Assembly: GCA_963775625.1 (NCBI GenBank) | Contig: CAVZJM010000002.1 | Span: forward strand, 372,001 to 436,000 | Source: JAIBJN01 sp963775625 | GTDB lineage: Bacteria; Actinomycetota; Thermoleophilia; Gaiellales; Gaiellaceae | DNA length: 64,000 nucleotides | Direction of reading: 5' to 3' | Shown: positions 1 through 7,152 of the stretch, piece after piece | How positions within the stretch are numbered: position 1 is the stretch's first letter | Layout: each line of letters begins with the position of its first letter | Notes under the pieces: model-generated | Seen by the model: only the letters and a program-made list of their open reading frames with translations | What the model was told of the DNA's origin: nothing | Databases searched by the model: none | Program-made: the position numbers and the translations under genes

Positions 1-598
1 CGAGCACGTCCGCGTCGAAGGCGACGTAGACGGCATCGGCGCCGTCGAGAGCCTCCTCGAGCTCGTCCACTCCGGTACGAAGGCCGCTCGCCGCGATGAA
101 CTCGACCTCGGGCGGATCGAGGTTGCGGGCGCCGACCAGCACCGCGTCCGCCGGATTCACGTTGCCGGAGTCGAGCAGCATCCGAAACGGCATGCCCCAG
201 AGGTTTCCGCTCGGCGAGGTCTCCGGCGTGTTCAGGTCGCCGTGGGCGTCGAACCAGACGACCGCGAGCCGGTCGTAGCGCGTCGCCAGCCCCTCGACGG
301 CGCCGACGTGCGTGCAGCAGCAGCCGCCGAGCACGACCGGCCGCTCCGGGAGCGCAGCGGCGAGCGCCAGGTTCTGCTCGGAGAGCGAGTCTTCGTCGAC
401 GACGGCTGTCTCGGGGTACGGAAGCTCGAGGAAAGCCGCCTCGGCCATCACGTCGCCGCCCGTTCCCCAGGCGCGCGGCACCCGGACGAGGCCGGCGAGG
501 AAGGTGCTCCCGCAGGAGTGGCATTCGTAGGCGCCGGCGTCGAGGGCGACGGCGGTCAGGGTCCTGCAGTCAGGGCACTTGGCCCGGAGTCGCGACAT
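1..598 (-). CDS. Arginase-family protein with N-terminal zinc ribbon (C-terminus beyond window edge)
   Basis: About 199 codons are visible from an ATG at 598. Residues 8-34 form a zinc ribbon (CPDC ... CHSC), followed by a ureohydrolase (arginase/agmatinase) core with the metal motif FDAHGD and, at the window edge, the second motif AFDAD. The ureohydrolase signature GGDHS is replaced by GGCCCTH, so the usual first metal-ligand histidine position is a cysteine. The stretch DAHGDLNTPETSPSGN is shared with the canonical arginase at 59870-60778, showing the two are related. It lies 11 bp after a HAD hydrolase gene at the end of the fab cluster and is probably cotranscribed. The substrate is unknown; arginase or another guanidino hydrolase activity is inference from the fold. 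Confidence 0.75.
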   Translation of the reverse strand, partial: MSRLRAKCPDCRTLTAVALDAGAYECHSCGSTFLAGLVRVPRAWGTGGDVMAEAAFLELPYPETAVVDEDSLSEQNLALAAALPERPVVLGGCCCTHVGAVEGLATRYDRLAVVWFDAHGDLNTPETSPSGNLWGMPFRMLLDSGNVNPADAVLVGARNLDPPEVEFIAASGLRTGVDELEEALDGADAVYVAFDADVL

Positions 599-609
599 CG
601 CGTCCCAGG

Positions 610-1287
610 CTACCGGGAGGCGGGCTCCGGCGGGACGATGCGCTCGAGCACGTCGGGAAGCGGGCCGAGATCGGCGAGCTCCGCCTCGCGCGGCAGGTCG
701 CTCGTCTCGGCGAGCCGGTTGATCCAGACCGCGGGAATGTCGAGCTCCTGTGCGGGAGCGATGTCGTGGAAGAGGCTAGCGGCGACGTGCACGTGCCGCC
801 CGGCTCCCGGGCTGAAGCGCTCGGCGAACACCTGCCAGTGCCCGTGCGCGGGCTTGTAGGAGCCGATCTCGCCGGCCACGATGGAGCCGTCGAAGGGCAC
901 GCCGATCGCGGCAATCGACGACGCGAGGAAGTCGGCGTCGGTGTTCGAGAGCGGCACGAGCCGCCAGCCGCGCTCCCGCAGCTCGGCAAGCGCGCGGGGC
1001 ACCTCGGGGAAGACCGGCCACGACGGCAGGGAGTCGCCGAGGGCGTCGCGCTCGTTCTCCGGCAACGCCAAGCCCTGGTGTTCGGCCAGGAGCACGAGGG
1101 TCTCCTTCAGCACCTCCCGGTAGGGAAGCGCCGAGGCGGACTCGACCCGCGGCTCGATCTCGTGGTAGCGCTCCAGGAGCTCTTCGGCGTCGGCGTCCGG
1201 CCACAGGCGCGTCAGCTGGCGCCCGATGCCGCCGTTCCAGTCGACCAGCGTCCCGTAGACGTCGAAGGTCGCCCAGCGCTCGTTCAC
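610..1287 (-). CDS. HAD-superfamily hydrolase, haloacid dehalogenase type II-like
   Basis: 225 residues from a GTG start one base after the fabF stop. HAD motif I is FDVYGTLVDW near residue 8 (nucleophile Asp; the second Asp of DxD is replaced by Tyr, as in L-2-haloacid dehalogenases). Motif II is the serine-containing LSNTD and motif III contains the lysine of SYKPAHGHW. The length and the Asp-x-Tyr variant fit the type II dehalogenase/(S)-2-haloacid dehalogenase subgroup, although many members of that group have unknown substrates. It is the sixth gene of a minus-strand run beginning with fabZ. A role in fatty-acid synthesis is not indicated by the sequence; cotranscription is inferred from spacing. 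Confidence 0.8.
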   Translation of the reverse strand: MNERWATFDVYGTLVDWNGGIGRQLTRLWPDADAEELLERYHEIEPRVESASALPYREVLKETLVLLAEHQGLALPENERDALGDSLPSWPVFPEVPRALAELRERGWRLVPLSNTDADFLASSIAAIGVPFDGSIVAGEIGSYKPAHGHWQVFAERFSPGAGRHVHVAASLFHDIAPAQELDIPAVWINRLAETSDLPREAELADLGPLPDVLERIVPPEPASR

Positions 1288-1288
1288 G

Positions 1289-2545
1289 CTAGTCGGTGAG
1301 CTTCCTGATGACGAGGCAGGCGTTGTGGCCGCCGAAGCCGAAGTTGTTGGAGAGCGCGACGTCCGTCTTCCACTCCCGGGCCTCGTTCGGGATGTAGTCG
1401 AGGTCGCACTCGGGATCGGGCACGTCGTAGTTGATCGTCGGCGGCACGACGTCCCGCTGGACTGCGAGGGTCGAGACGATCGCCTCGATCGCGCCCGAGG
1501 CGCCGAGGCAGTGCCCGGTCGCGCCCTTGATGGACGAGATCGGCGTTCGGCGGGCCTTTTCCTCGCCGAGCGCGACCTTGATCACGCGCGTCTCGCTCGC
1601 GTCGCCGATCGGCGTCGACGTGCCGTGAGCGTTGATGTAGTCGATCTCGTCCGGCGAGATGCGGGCATCCTCCATCGCCATGCGCATCGCGCGGGCCGGG
1701 TGGCGGCCGGTCGGATCGGGCTCGGTGATGTGCTGCGCGTCCGACGAGAGCCCGTAGCCGATCAGCTCGGCGTACACCTTGGCGCCCCGCTTCCGGGCGT
1801 GCTCGAGCTCCTCCAGCACGACGATGCCGCCGGCCTCGCCCATCACGAAGCCGTCGCGCTCGGCGTCGAAGGGCCGGCTGGCGGCCTCGGGGGTCTCGTT
1901 TCGGCGGGAGAGGGCGCGCATCGCCGAGAAGCCGCCGATGCCGACCTTCGTGATCCCGGCCTCGGTGCCCCCGGCGAACATGACGTCCGCGCGGTCGAGG
2001 CGGATGGCGTCCATGGCTTCGCCGATCGCCATGTTCGAGGCAGCGCACGCGGTGCACTCGGACGTGAGCGGGCCGCGCGTCCCGAGCTCCATCGAGACCC
2101 AGGCGGCGCCCATGTTCGGGATGATCGCGGGGATCGAGAGCGGGTTGACCCGGTCGGGGCCGCGCTCGAGCAGCTGGTCGTAGCAGTCCTGGAAGCTTTG
2201 CAGCCCGCCGATGCCCGTCGCCACCGAAACGCCGGTCCGCTCGGTCTCCGGCTCGATCTCGAAGCCCGAATCCTCCTCCGCCATCCGCGCCGCGGCGAGA
2301 ATCATCTGCGTGAAGCGGTCCATGCGCCGCGCCTTGCGGTGCTCGATCCACTGCGTGGGGTCGAAGCCCTTCAGCTCGCAGGCGAAGTGAACGGCGAACT
2401 CGGACGGGTCGAACAACGTGATCGGGCCGGCGCCCGCCTGGCCGGCGACGATGTTCTCCCAGAACGTCTCGGCGTCGTTGCCGAGAGGCGTCACCGCCCC
2501 CATGCCGGTGATCACGACCCGCCTGAATCCGTTCTCCGAAGCCAT
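1289..2545 (-). CDS. fabF: Beta-ketoacyl-[acyl-carrier-protein] synthase II
   Basis: 418 residues, normal for FabF. It condenses malonyl-ACP with growing acyl-ACP in cytosolic type II fatty-acid synthesis. The thiolase-fold start FRRVVITGMGAVTPLG is followed by the nucleophile Cys167 in CTACAAS and the catalytic histidines in NAHGTST (about residue 307) and GATGHCLGASG (about 343). It starts with ATG at 2545, 59 bp after the fabG stop. In most clusters acpP sits between fabG and fabF; here there is only a short spacer with an inverted repeat, so acyl carrier protein must be encoded elsewhere. It is one base from the downstream HAD gene. Confidence 0.96.
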   Translation of the reverse strand: MASENGFRRVVITGMGAVTPLGNDAETFWENIVAGQAGAGPITLFDPSEFAVHFACELKGFDPTQWIEHRKARRMDRFTQMILAAARMAEEDSGFEIEPETERTGVSVATGIGGLQSFQDCYDQLLERGPDRVNPLSIPAIIPNMGAAWVSMELGTRGPLTSECTACAASNMAIGEAMDAIRLDRADVMFAGGTEAGITKVGIGGFSAMRALSRRNETPEAASRPFDAERDGFVMGEAGGIVVLEELEHARKRGAKVYAELIGYGLSSDAQHITEPDPTGRHPARAMRMAMEDARISPDEIDYINAHGTSTPIGDASETRVIKVALGEEKARRTPISSIKGATGHCLGASGAIEAIVSTLAVQRDVVPPTINYDVPDPECDLDYIPNEAREWKTDVALSNNFGFGGHNACLVIRKLTD

Positions 2546-2548
2546 CGC

Positions 2549-2608
2549 CTAGTGCCCCTTCGGGTAATCCTGCCTAGCGTCTGGGTGCATTGCCCGACAG
2601 GGCACTAG
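2549..2608. repeat. 9-bp inverted repeat flanking the fabG-fabF spacer
   Basis: CTAGTGCCC at 2549-2557 and its exact complement GGGCACTAG at 2600-2608 bracket the spacer between fabG and fabF; the right arm includes the fabG stop codon. A second small hairpin (TGCCC-GACA-GGGCA, 2591-2604) lies inside. There is no T-run, so it does not look like an intrinsic terminator. It occupies the place where acpP normally lies. It could be an RNA-stability stem or a deletion scar. Confidence 0.5.
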
Positions 2609-3345
2609 ATCCCCAGTCCGCCGTCCACGAGCAGCACGTCGCCCGTGATGAACGCGGCCTCGTCGGAGCAGAGAAAGCGTACCGCAGCGGCCACGTCCTC
2701 CGGAGTGCCGAGCCGGCCGAGAGGCGTGTTGCCGAGGATGAGGCCGGTCTGGTCCTCCGTCAGCACGTCGGTGAGCTCGGTGGTGATGTAGCCCGGCGCG
2801 ATGGCGTTCACGCGGACGCCGCGGACGCCGAGCTCCCGCGCCAGCGCCTTCGTCAAGCCGATGATCCCGGCCTTGGAGGCCGCGTAGTTGGCCTGACCCG
2901 GGTTGCCGTGCACGCCGACGACGCTCGACAGGTTCACGATCGCGCCGGAGCGCCGGCGGAGCATCTTCCGCGAGACGGCACGGCAGGTGTTGAACGTGCC
3001 GCGGAGATTCGTGTCGATCACCTCGGCCCAGTCCTCGTCGCTCATCCGCGCGATCAGGGTGTCGCGGGTGACGCCGGCGTTGTTGACCAGGACGTCGAGG
3101 TCTCCGAACTCGGACTCGACGCGCTCGATCAGCGCCTGCGCCTGGTCCGGGTCGCCGACGTCCGCGCCGACGGCGATGCCTCCGATCTCGGCCGCGATCG
3201 ACTCGGCGGCCTCGGACCCGGAACGGTAATTGACCGCCACCCTGGCGCCGGCCGCGGCCAGCTCGCGTGAGATGGCGGCGCCGATGCCGCGCGAGCCCCC
3301 GGTGACGAGGGCGACCTTGCCGTCGAGTGACGCGAAGCTAGGCAG
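2605..3345 (-). CDS. fabG: 3-oxoacyl-[acyl-carrier-protein] reductase, probable CTG start
   Basis: 246 residues of a classical short-chain dehydrogenase that reduces 3-ketoacyl-ACP with NADPH. The cofactor motif TGGSRGIG lies near residues 14-21, NNAG near 90, and the catalytic set is the Ser of LSSVVG plus YAASK. The reading frame containing the conserved N-terminus PSFASLDGKVALVTGG is closed upstream by a TGA inside fabD and contains no ATG, GTG or TTG before that N-terminus. The only near-cognate codon is CTG at 3345-3343, which overlaps the last codons of fabD and has GGAG 10 bp upstream. The next GTG, at 3240, would remove the entire nucleotide-binding loop. The CTG start is therefore inferred from conservation and coupling, not proven. 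Confidence 0.88.
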   Translation of the reverse strand: MPSFASLDGKVALVTGGSRGIGAAISRELAAAGARVAVNYRSGSEAAESIAAEIGGIAVGADVGDPDQAQALIERVESEFGDLDVLVNNAGVTRDTLIARMSDEDWAEVIDTNLRGTFNTCRAVSRKMLRRRSGAIVNLSSVVGVHGNPGQANYAASKAGIIGLTKALARELGVRGVRVNAIAPGYITTELTDVLTEDQTGLILGNTPLGRLGTPEDVAAAVRFLCSDEAAFITGDVLLVDGGLGI

Positions 3346-4261
3346 CGGAGAGCAGCTCCCGCAGCTTGCGGAGCGACTCGGGATCGCTCACCGAGATCGT
3401 GCGGAGCGAACGGTCGCAGCGGCGCAGAAGGCCGGTGAGGACCTGGTTCGGCCCGATCTCGACGAACATGCCGACGCCGTCCTTGACGAGCCCGCGGACG
3501 GCCTGTGTGAAGCGGACGGGCGCCGTGAGCTGCTCCACCAGGAGGGCGGCGATTCGCTGCCCGTCCTCGAGCTTCGCGGTGACCGTCGACATGAAGGGCG
3601 GCGCCGGGTTCTGCCAGGTCGCCTTCGCGAGCGCAGGCTTGAGGCGCTCGGCTGCCCGGGCCACGAGCGGGCTGTGGAACGCGCCGCTCACGCGCAGCTT
3701 CACGGTCTTGCGGGCCCCGCGGGCAGCGGCCGCCTCGATCAGGCGGGCGACTGCCGCGTTCTCGCCCGAGACCACGATCTGGCCGGGGCAGTTGTAGTTC
3801 GCCGGCCACACGCCGTCGATCGAGAGGCACAGCTCCTCGACGACGGCATCGTCGAGCCCGAGCACCGCCGCCATCGCCCCGGGGGTCTCGCGCGCGACCT
3901 CGGCCATCGCCTCGCCGCGCTCGCGGACGAGCGCCACCGCGTCGCCGGCGCCGATCGCGTCGGCCGCCGCGAGCGCCGAGTACTCGCCGACCGAGTGGCC
4001 GATCACGTAGTCGGGCTCCACCCCGATCGTCTTGACCGCGCGAAGACAGGCGATCGAGGTGGCGACGAGCGCCGGCTGCTGGAGCTCGGTGCGCGTCAGC
4101 TCCTCGAGCGATCCCTCGAAGGACAGCTTCGCCACGTCGAAGCCCACGGCCTCGGACGCCTCGTCGTACACCGCGCGCGCGGCGGGGAACTCCTCCGCGA
4201 TCGCGCGCCCCATGCCCACGTCCTGCGATCCCTGGCCGGGGAAGCAGAATGCGATCTTCAT
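3338..4261 (-). CDS. fabD: Malonyl-CoA:ACP transacylase
   Basis: 307 residues, typical for FabD. It moves the malonyl group from CoA to acyl carrier protein. The start MKIAFCFPGQGSQ is the classic opening of the family. The nucleophile Ser90 sits in the elbow GHSVGEYSAL, and the catalytic His lies in GAFHSP (about residue 197). ATG at 4261 lies 10 bp after the fabH stop. The 3' end overlaps the inferred fabG start by 8 bp, suggesting translational coupling. Confidence 0.97.
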   Translation of the reverse strand: MKIAFCFPGQGSQDVGMGRAIAEEFPAARAVYDEASEAVGFDVAKLSFEGSLEELTRTELQQPALVATSIACLRAVKTIGVEPDYVIGHSVGEYSALAAADAIGAGDAVALVRERGEAMAEVARETPGAMAAVLGLDDAVVEELCLSIDGVWPANYNCPGQIVVSGENAAVARLIEAAAARGARKTVKLRVSGAFHSPLVARAAERLKPALAKATWQNPAPPFMSTVTAKLEDGQRIAALLVEQLTAPVRFTQAVRGLVKDGVGMFVEIGPNQVLTGLLRRCDRSLRTISVSDPESLRKLRELLSAA

Positions 4262-4271
4262 GGCTCCTCTC

Positions 4272-5291
4272 CTACTCTCCGCCGCTGGTCGTCCACGTCA
4301 GATAGACCGAGCCCCACGTGAGCCCGGCGCCGACCGCACTCATGAGCACGCGCGTCCCCTCCTCCAGCCGCCCGGCGGCCTGGGCTTCCGCGAGGCAGAT
4401 CGGGATCGAGGCGGACGACGTGTTGCCGTACCGGTCGATGTTCATCAGCACCTTGTCAGGGTCGAGCCCGAGGTTCTTGACCGCGTGATCGACGATGCGC
4501 TTGTTCGCCTGGTGCGGGACGTACAGGTCGACGTCGTCGATCGTGGCGCCGCACACGCGGAGGAGCTCCTCGGCCGAGCTGACCATCACGCGGGTCGCAA
4601 AACGGTAGATCTCCGCTCCGTTCATCCTGATGAACTGGAGCTCGTCCTCGAGCACGTCGGACGAGAGCGGCTGGCGCGAGCCCCCGGCCGGGACGCACAG
4701 GTCCAGGCCACCTGAGCCGTCCGCTCCCAGCTCGAAGCCGGCGATCCCTCCGGCGCCGATCGGTTGGAGCACGGCCGCGCCCGCGCCGTCGCCGAAGAGG
4801 ATGCAGGTCGAGCGGTCGTGCCAGTTCGTGATCTTCGAAAGGACCTCGGCGCCGACGACGAGCGCCTTCCGGGAAAGGCCGGTGGCAACCTGGCCGTAGG
4901 CCTGCGAGAGCGCGTACACGAAGCCGGTGCATCCCGCGAGCAGGTCGTACGCGGCGGCCTGCTTGGCGCCGAGCGTGTCGGCGAGGATCGCGGCCGTTGC
5001 CGGGAAGAGCATGTCCGGGGTGGCCGTGGCCACGACGACGAGGTCGAGCTCTTCGGGGCGCACGCCTGCCTGCTCGAGCGCCTGGCGCGCGGCCGGCAGC
5101 GCAAGATCGCTCGCGGCCTCTTCGGGAGCCGCGATGTGCCGCTCCCTGATCCCGGTGCGCGTCACGATCCACTCGTCGGAGGTCTCGACCATCGCTTCGA
5201 GGTCGGCGTTCGTCAGCACACGCTCGGGCGCGTACGCGCCGAGCCCGGTGAGCCCGACCGCGAGCCCGTTCCCGGCGACGCTCCCGATCAT
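4272..5291 (-). CDS. fabH: Beta-ketoacyl-[acyl-carrier-protein] synthase III
   Basis: 339 residues. It starts fatty-acid chains by condensing an acyl-CoA primer with malonyl-ACP. The active-site Cys121 lies in LLAGCTGF, the His in VPHQANKRI (about 261), and the Asn in YGNTSSAS (about 291), which together are the complete Cys-His-Asn triad. The early motif WIVTRTGIRERHI is the family CoA-binding region. Its ATG overlaps the fabZ stop (ATGA), so it is coupled to fabZ. Primer preference (acetyl versus branched) cannot be read from the sequence. Confidence 0.96.
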   Translation of the reverse strand: MIGSVAGNGLAVGLTGLGAYAPERVLTNADLEAMVETSDEWIVTRTGIRERHIAAPEEAASDLALPAARQALEQAGVRPEELDLVVVATATPDMLFPATAAILADTLGAKQAAAYDLLAGCTGFVYALSQAYGQVATGLSRKALVVGAEVLSKITNWHDRSTCILFGDGAGAAVLQPIGAGGIAGFELGADGSGGLDLCVPAGGSRQPLSSDVLEDELQFIRMNGAEIYRFATRVMVSSAEELLRVCGATIDDVDLYVPHQANKRIVDHAVKNLGLDPDKVLMNIDRYGNTSSASIPICLAEAQAAGRLEEGTRVLMSAVGAGLTWGSVYLTWTTSGGE

Positions 5292-5734
5292 GCGTCCTCC
5301 GTGACGGCGAACGTCAACGTTCCCCGGACGGCGAGCTCACCGTCCACCGATGCCGTCGCCTTGCCGCGCCCAACGGGCCCACGGACACGCTCCAGCTCGC
5401 AGATCAGCTCCAGCTCGTCCCCGGGCGTCACGATCCGCTTGAAGCGAACGTCGTCGATTCCCGCGAAGAGGGCGAGCTTGCCGCGATTCTCCTCCGCGGA
5501 GAGAGCCGCCACCGCTCCTGCCTGGGCCATCGCCTCGACCATGAGCACCCCCGGCATGATCGGCCTGCCGGGAAAGTGGCCGGCGAGATACCACTCGTCG
5601 TCCCGCACGAGCTTCCGCGCGACGACGCGGGAGCCCGGCTCGAGCTCTACCACCTCGTCGAGCAACAGGAACGGGTCGCGGTGCGGGAGAATCTGCTCGA
5701 TCTCCCGCCGACCGAACGGCGGACTGAAGCTCAC
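5288..5734 (-). CDS. fabZ: 3-hydroxyacyl-[acyl-carrier-protein] dehydratase
   Basis: 148 residues with a hot-dog fold. It dehydrates 3-hydroxyacyl-ACP. The substrate-binding opening ILPHRDPFLLLDEV is present. The catalytic His53 lies in GHFPGRPIMPG and Glu67 in MVEAMAQAG. It starts with GTG at 5734, only 10 bp after the ECF sigma-factor gene, and overlaps fabH by 4 bp. This makes it the first enzyme gene of the fab run and places the run directly behind a sigma-factor gene. Confidence 0.94.
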   Translation of the reverse strand: MSFSPPFGRREIEQILPHRDPFLLLDEVVELEPGSRVVARKLVRDDEWYLAGHFPGRPIMPGVLMVEAMAQAGAVAALSAEENRGKLALFAGIDDVRFKRIVTPGDELELICELERVRGPVGRGKATASVDGELAVRGTLTFAVTEDA

Positions 5735-5744
5735 GCCGGCCGAG

Positions 5745-6362
5745 TCACCCGCCCGCCGCTTCCTCCAGCCGCACGCGCAGGCGGGCCCGGGCCCGATGCA
5801 CGTAGCACTTCGCCGTTCCGACGGGCATGCTCGCCACGCGCGAGATCTCCTCGTACGTCATCCCGAACACGTCGCGGAGAACGACCACGAGGCGCTGGCT
5901 CGGGGTGAGGCGCGCGAGCGCGGCGGCCAGCTCGCGGCGCTTGTCCGCCAGCAGCGCGGCCCGCGAGGGATCGCTCTCCTCGCCCGCGGGCTCGTCCTCG
6001 AGGGAGAGCTGCTCCGTCTGGCGAATTCGCTGGCGTGCGAGGCGGTCGCGGCACGTGTTCACGACCAGGCGGTGGAGCCAGGTGGCGAACTGCGACTCCC
6101 CTCGGAACTGGCGCAGGCGCGTGCACAGCTTGACGAGCGACTCCTGCGCGGCATCCCGCGCTTCCTCGAGGTCGCCCATGAGCTGGGCCGCAAGCCGGTT
6201 CACGCGGGGTGCATGCCGTTCGACGAGAACGTCGAGCGCCCGTCCATCACCGTCTCGTGCCTTGCTGACGAGGTCCACGTCGCTGAGCTTTCGATACGCG
6301 ATCGACCGCCAAAGAGGCGGCTGTTGCTCGGTAGGACGGACGGGCGCGGCGGCTGGTTGCAC
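5745..6362 (-). CDS. RNA polymerase sigma factor, ECF (sigma-70 region 2 and 4) family
   Basis: 205 residues. Region 2 runs from about residue 30 (DVDLVSKARDGDGRALDVL) and includes the DAAQE helix and the -10-reading segment FATWLHRLVVNTCRDRL. Region 4 at about 150-195 (LTPSQRLVVVLRDVFGMTYEEI followed by the HTH with MPVGTAKCYVHRAR) ends the protein, so region 3 is absent, as in ECF factors. No anti-sigma gene adjoins it; downstream, 10 bp away, is fabZ. The GTG start at 6362 is preceded at 9 bp by TACACT, a -10 hexamer shared with divergent birA, suggesting a leaderless mRNA. Control of the fab genes by this factor is possible but not shown. Confidence 0.9.
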   Translation of the reverse strand: MQPAAAPVRPTEQQPPLWRSIAYRKLSDVDLVSKARDGDGRALDVLVERHAPRVNRLAAQLMGDLEEARDAAQESLVKLCTRLRQFRGESQFATWLHRLVVNTCRDRLARQRIRQTEQLSLEDEPAGEESDPSRAALLADKRRELAAALARLTPSQRLVVVLRDVFGMTYEEISRVASMPVGTAKCYVHRARARLRVRLEEAAGG

Positions 6363-6370
6363 GGCCGCGT

Positions 6371-6377
6371 TAGTGTA
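6371..6377. promoter_or_regulatory. Overlapping divergent -10 elements between the sigma-factor gene and birA
   Basis: The 24-bp gap between the two divergent start codons contains TAGTGTA. Read on the plus strand it gives TAGTGT (6371-6376), 10 bp before the birA ATG. Read on the minus strand it gives TACACT (6377-6372), 9 bp before the sigma-factor GTG. Both fit the TANNNT -10 pattern used across this window and imply leaderless transcripts in both directions from one symmetrical site. No clear -35 is visible. Confidence 0.5.
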
Positions 6378-6386
6378 GTCCGGCCG

Positions 6387-7133
6387 ATGGCCGACGCGCT
6401 GACCCCGGAGACGGTCGAACCTCTGCTCCAGGGCCGCTTCGGGCGCCCCTACCTCTACCGCGAGAGCTGCGAGTCGACGCAGCGCCTTCTCGATCGTGGC
6501 CTCGGCGAGGGCGCGGCGGCCGTCTGCGACGAGCAGACCGCCGGTCGCGGGCGCCTCGGCCGCACGTGGAGCGCGCCGCCCGGGACCGCAATCCTCTGCT
6601 CGGTCCTGCTCGAGCCGCCCGGGGAGCGGGTGGTCGCCGAGCTGTCGCTGGTGGGCGGCGTCGCCGTGGCCGAGGCGGTCGAGGCGGCAACGTCTCTCTC
6701 GGCGCAGATCAAGTGGCCCAACGACGTGCTCGTCAACCGCCGCAAGGTTGCCGGGGTCCTGGCCGAGGCCGACGGGAGCACCGTCGTCCTGGGCGTCGGC
6801 CTGAACGTCAACCAGTCGCGAGCGCAGCTTCCCGCGGACAGCACGGTCGCCGCCGGGTCGCTCCTGACCGCGGACGGAGCCCGGCGCGAGCGGGCGCCGA
6901 TCCTCGCCGACCTCCTCGCGCGGCTCGAGGAGGCGTACGGCCGCTGGTGCGAGGGCGGTCTCGACGCCATCTACGAAGGCCTGGGCGCGCGAGACTTCCT
7001 GCGCGGGCGCCGCGTCTTCGTGGACGGAGAGGCAGGGTTCGGCGTCGCCGTCGACCGCCGGGGCCGGCTCGAAGTCGAGATCGACGGCGAGCGGCGACTC
7101 GTCGAGAGCGGCGAGGTGCTGTTCGAGCGCTAA
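6387..7133 (+). CDS. birA: Biotin-[acetyl-CoA-carboxylase] ligase (BirA class without HTH)
   Basis: 248 residues. It activates biotin with ATP and attaches it to the biotin carrier domain of carboxylases. The catalytic core includes ESTQRLLDRG (biotin and ATP site), the loop TAGRGRLGRTW (GRGRxGR adenylate-binding motif, about residues 53-60), and IKWPNDVLVNRRKVAGVL (catalytic lysine region). A small C-terminal beta domain follows. There is no N-terminal winged helix, so it is a ligase only, not a repressor. ATG at 6387 was chosen because the conserved sequence begins just after it and a -10-like hexamer precedes it. Biotin-dependent acetyl-CoA carboxylase feeds the fab pathway encoded divergently. 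Confidence 0.93.
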   Translation: MADALTPETVEPLLQGRFGRPYLYRESCESTQRLLDRGLGEGAAAVCDEQTAGRGRLGRTWSAPPGTAILCSVLLEPPGERVVAELSLVGGVAVAEAVEAATSLSAQIKWPNDVLVNRRKVAGVLAEADGSTVVLGVGLNVNQSRAQLPADSTVAAGSLLTADGARRERAPILADLLARLEEAYGRWCEGGLDAIYEGLGARDFLRGRRVFVDGEAGFGVAVDRRGRLEVEIDGERRLVESGEVLFER

Positions 7134-7136
7134 GAA

Positions 7137-7152
7137 CTACCGGCGCCGGTAG
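7137..7152. repeat. 16-bp perfect palindrome at the birA/amidase convergent end
   Basis: CTACCGGCGCCGGTAG is its own reverse complement. It begins 3 bp after the birA stop and codes for the last residues (YRRR) and TAG stop of the convergent amidase gene. It may act as a short bidirectional stem at the end of both transcripts, but there is no T-run on either side. Confidence 0.45.

Noticed and set aside
1325..2608. Long plus-strand frame antisense to fabF
   Set aside because: Low-complexity Arg/Ala/Gly translation and no conserved motif; fabF on the minus strand is fully conserved.
4764..6386. Plus-strand open frame leading into birA, which would make a 789-residue fusion
   Set aside because: It runs antisense through fabH, fabZ and the sigma factor and has no domain; birA itself starts at 6387.
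7131..7140. TAAGAACT at the birA stop as a relic of the 80-bp element
   Set aside because: Eight matching bases at a stop codon are not enough; the rest does not match.
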